DNA of 64,000 nt from contig BROE01000007.1 of assembly GCA_036571765.1 (NCBI GenBank), forward strand, positions 12,204,461 through 12,268,460, in the 5' to 3' direction. Positions 60,577 through 64,000 of the stretch are shown piece after piece (within the stretch, counting starts at the first letter, position 1; each line of letters begins with the position of its first letter). The notes under the pieces are model-generated. The model had not been told where the DNA came from. It made no database searches and worked only from the letters and a program-made list of their open reading frames with translations. The DNA comes from Plecoglossus altivelis (lineage: Eukaryota > Chordata > Actinopteri > Osmeriformes > Plecoglossidae). The position numbers and the translations under genes are program-made.

Positions 60577-63500
60577 CTGAAGCTTTTGGGATCTGAATTT
60601 TACTGTTCGAATTCGAGCATGACATATTCAACGCCTTTTCAAATTCAAAACATAATGTGGCTGATATGCAACTATTGCTCAGTCAGGTAATTCTTCACAC
60701 CCTGTTCCATGGTCAGGCAGAATTCCAGGCATGTGAAGTGATGATGGGAGTAACCGCCTCTTCTGTGAGCATGTGAGTCATACACAACCACAACTGCTCT
60801 CCTAAGAAGCCAACTGGACTATGGAATCGCTTCTTCAAACCTATGGCAGCGTCGTATCAGTGGCGGTTTGTTTTAATTAAGAAGGGAGAGGCGAGATCAG
60901 AGAGCCAACGACAAGCCCTCCTACAGCTGTAAAGGGTTGGGTCCTGGTGGCTGTTGTTTAGACGATCTTGGAAAGGCTTTGGAATTCTTTGTCCCCAGGA
61001 CACGAGAGACCCCGTGTTTGTTTCCAGACTGTGTTCTTATGCTTTTCATTTTAATTTTAACAAAGTGATATGTGATGAGAAGCACTGACTCGCATGTCGG
61101 AGGGCGGCCCTCCTCTTTGTTAGTTAGGTTTATTAGCCAGATGCATGCCTTAAAGTTTGGGAAACGACAACGCCGGTCTGTGAATTTCAACACCTGCACT
61201 CTGCTCCCTCATAAAAATCACCATGCCTCATTCCCCAAGATGACTTAAGGGCATATAAGGCTCCATCACATCCCAATGGAATTGGAATCCAGGTTTCCTT
61301 GACTTGCTGACATTCAATATGAATCTGTGTTTAGCCAAGGATAAACGTTGTCATGGTTTTGTGACGGACTCTAAGGGGTTTGAAATGACCTCACAATTAC
61401 TGTCAGAAATGGGTAAAGTCTAGAGGTAGCAGTAGGGACTTGTTATGATTGCATAATCCTGCTTCAGAGATGAGTGGCATTAGATCATAGACAGTGTTGC
61501 ATAGTTCTCTAATATAGCACGGAGTAAGAACTTGGGGATATTTAGACCGCTTTGTTCCATGGGACCAATGTACTGGCCTTAATCATACTGACAGTTCTCC
61601 CAAAGAAATATTGCCGGAAATTCAAAATCATTGTTTCCCTCAATGTTATTAGCTTCCAAAGATGCAACTGTTCCCAGACTGTGATATATACTGTTTATTC
61701 TGCATTTGAACTCGTCTTCCTCCTTTTTCATCATCTTTTACATCTGACTTCAGCACCCGTGCAGTTTGAGAACCAATGTGCCCTGATTTCTCTTATATCA
61801 GGAGACTAAAGTGCCTTAGAAACACACTAAACTTTAAATGAAAAACCTGTTGACGTGTCCCCAAGGGCCACGGGAGACCAGAGGAGACCTGTGGTCCTCT
61901 CTGGCTCAGCTGGACCAATCTGAGCTGGCTGCCATGAGGTGTTTAATGGCTGAAGGAAGTTCCCTGAGGGACGCACTGCAAGGAACATGGAGGATTCCAA
62001 CCTCCATGCTCCCCTCTGCTCTACAAACATAGCCTGGGTTGTGATGGATGAAACAGGCAAGCTTATTTATGGGGGAAGAAAGCCCTGTACACACAGCACA
62101 GTGAATGTCATTATAGAGGATGAATAAAAAGAACACCTGACATTGAGATGAACTACATGCTTGTAACTGTTATTCTGGAAATGGGAAGTGATGGCTGTTT
62201 GTAATATGGACATTCCAGAAATGGAAGTAATGCAGACCACCACAACTACTTTTGTCTGGTCTTTGAATTACGTCCATATAAAGATGGTGATACTGGCTTT
62301 CTGAGCATGCCCTTGGACTGTGCGCTCTGCTGCCTAGGTACCTGCTAGGCCTGGGGAAGGGATGGATGTGGTATCGTGGTCAGGTCCTGAGTGAGCCATT
62401 GGAGCTACAGACTGAGATGAGCTTCTGGGATTCTAGTCATGGAGTCATATGCAGTTCTGGGTAGTTGGACACAGCAGGGTTTTACAATGGAGTTTGGATC
62501 ATGTTAAACTTGACTATAGAATGTCACTACATACTGCAAGAAATGTTTCTACGATCCTTGCATCCATTGACACAGAGTCAAAAATTAAAATCAATAAAAC
62601 ATGATAGCAAAAATGCAATACATGCATGCATATATATGTATTTATTTCATCTAGGAAAACTACCCACCATAATTATTTCCAATTCTTTTTTTTTCATACT
62701 GAAAAATTGGATCGTTCTAACGATTAAAGGAACACAAGGAAACAGTTGTGTTGCTTTTGCCTCAATTCAATAATATGAGCAGTGTTTTCTTCAACTGTGA
62801 CATTTAATATTGAACTCAGATCATTGATGTCAAAGGCAAAATAGTTGTGGATATTGGACGCTTGAACTGTTGACAAAACAAAATCAGTTTGCATCGAACA
62901 AGTACATTTCTAAATCTACCTCAGTTTTGCCAAAACTGTAAAACATGATCAAGCACATCATAAAAATCTTATCCCAGGTGATTTAGCCATTTATCTACAA
63001 AGTATTTGGCCACAATGGGTGTTCTGCAATCATATTGTATTTGGCAAGAGTTGAATTCCGTAACAAAAGCTACATTATTCAAACTGAACTGAGAAGTGAA
63101 CACTGTATTTGAACTAGCAGAAATGATTTTTTTTTTTTTGCTGCCAAGGCCAATTACCTGAAATGGTTCTTATAAAACAGCCTTATGACCTTCAAATACC
63201 AAGGCTACAAACAGTACGTATAGGCTTTACTGCATCGTAATTACCACAACACCTCCTCACCTCTCTCTCTCACCTCACCCTCACCCCTCACCCCCTCACC
63301 CCCCACCCTCTCTCCCTCCCTCCTCCCTGGAAGTATTAAATGGGCAGTTTGCCCCTTGTTCCTTCCTGCTGGGTCAGATATGAGGACTTGGGGAGCCATT
63401 GCCACACGCCATGGAGACGACACCAAGTGAACCAAGTCTGGCTCTGAGTGCCTGCGAAACAGCCAGGGAGTCCTGGAGGCTGAGGGCAGGATTGGAGAGT

Positions 63501-64000
63501 GGATGAGGGCAGGAGAGTCAGGTTGGTGAGGAGCTGGAACCCTGAGCGTCTCCAACGTGGAAAAAGTCCTCTTCAGTAGTAGAGTGCGTCATGACAAGAA
63601 GCGCTTTCTCCCACATCAATTTGATGAACAATTAGCTTTAGCTGTCATTACATGGTAATCCTTCCACGCCCAGTTTCATCCCCCGGCCTGTGTTTCTCAT
63701 CCGTTCCACACGGCTCGGGGAAAAAAAGCTTTCTCAGTGAGAAAAGAGAGATGTTGGCAAATGGGGCCAGTCATCTATCATTTCTTACATGTGTGGAGAA
63801 GAAAATGTTTTGAAGTTTAGCTGACCACACATCATTTTAGATATTATTGTTTGGGAGAAAAAAAGAAGGGAACCATTTGAGCCTGAAACTTTTGTTAAAA
63901 GGATTCGTGGCAAAATGTGGCCTGACTTGTACGCCCAATCAGAACGATTCATATCACTCCAGAAAGCACGATGAAGCTCACCTCGATGGAATGTTGGAAT
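60577..64000. other. Intergenic to window end, nothing recognised
   Basis: AT-rich unique sequence with a CT/CCT-rich tract at 63250-63330 and an AATACAT/ATGTATT inverted repeat near 62617-62642. The open frame at 63241-63555 on the minus strand has no recognised domain and starts from the tract side. Confidence 0.5.

Overview
This window is vertebrate nuclear DNA, almost certainly from a teleost fish. It holds one recognisable protein-coding gene, the mesoderm homeobox gene meox1. The evidence for a fish is the intron-containing homeobox gene with a MEOX1-type protein, very many dinucleotide arrays, and relics of interspersed-repeat motifs that recur across fish genomes. There is no bacterial, viral or organellar gene organisation. 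The sequence has two N gaps, 15196-15632 and 27985-27994.

meox1 lies on the minus strand with coding exons at 21219-20733, 16986-16814 and 15136-15014. Together they give 783 bases, or 260 residues plus a stop. All four splice sites are GT/AG and the phases agree. The N-terminal region, the complete 60-residue homeodomain and the C-terminal SPSSE ending are present. The larger N gap falls in intron 2 and does not touch coding sequence. Candidate polyadenylation signals lie at 14808, 14606 and 14398. A TATA-like box lies near 21750, with an AP-1 consensus and a PBX-HOX-like site just upstream of it.

Positions 1-14397, on the 3' side of meox1, hold no gene I can support. They contain purine and pyrimidine tracts, CA/GT arrays, a 31-base G run and a diverged tandem duplication at about 6795-7721.

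Positions 22041-64000, about 42 kb on the 5' side of meox1, also hold no coding exon I can recognise. This stretch has a complex GT satellite (22755-23243), two long alternating purine-pyrimidine tracts in and near the gene flank, several CTCF-like motifs between 25.0 and 29.8 kb, a 20-bp minisatellite (33791-33950), a decayed SINE-like insertion (about 43141-43420), a palindrome at 60540-60576, and short AT-rich blocks that look like possible conserved non-coding elements. In mammals SOST and its distal enhancers lie on the 5' side of MEOX1. If synteny holds, this gene-poor stretch may be regulatory for meox1 or for such a neighbour, but that is inference.

I found no new gene system. The most useful observations are the intact meox1 model, the structured flank of its promoter, the CTCF-like cluster and the unusual repeats.
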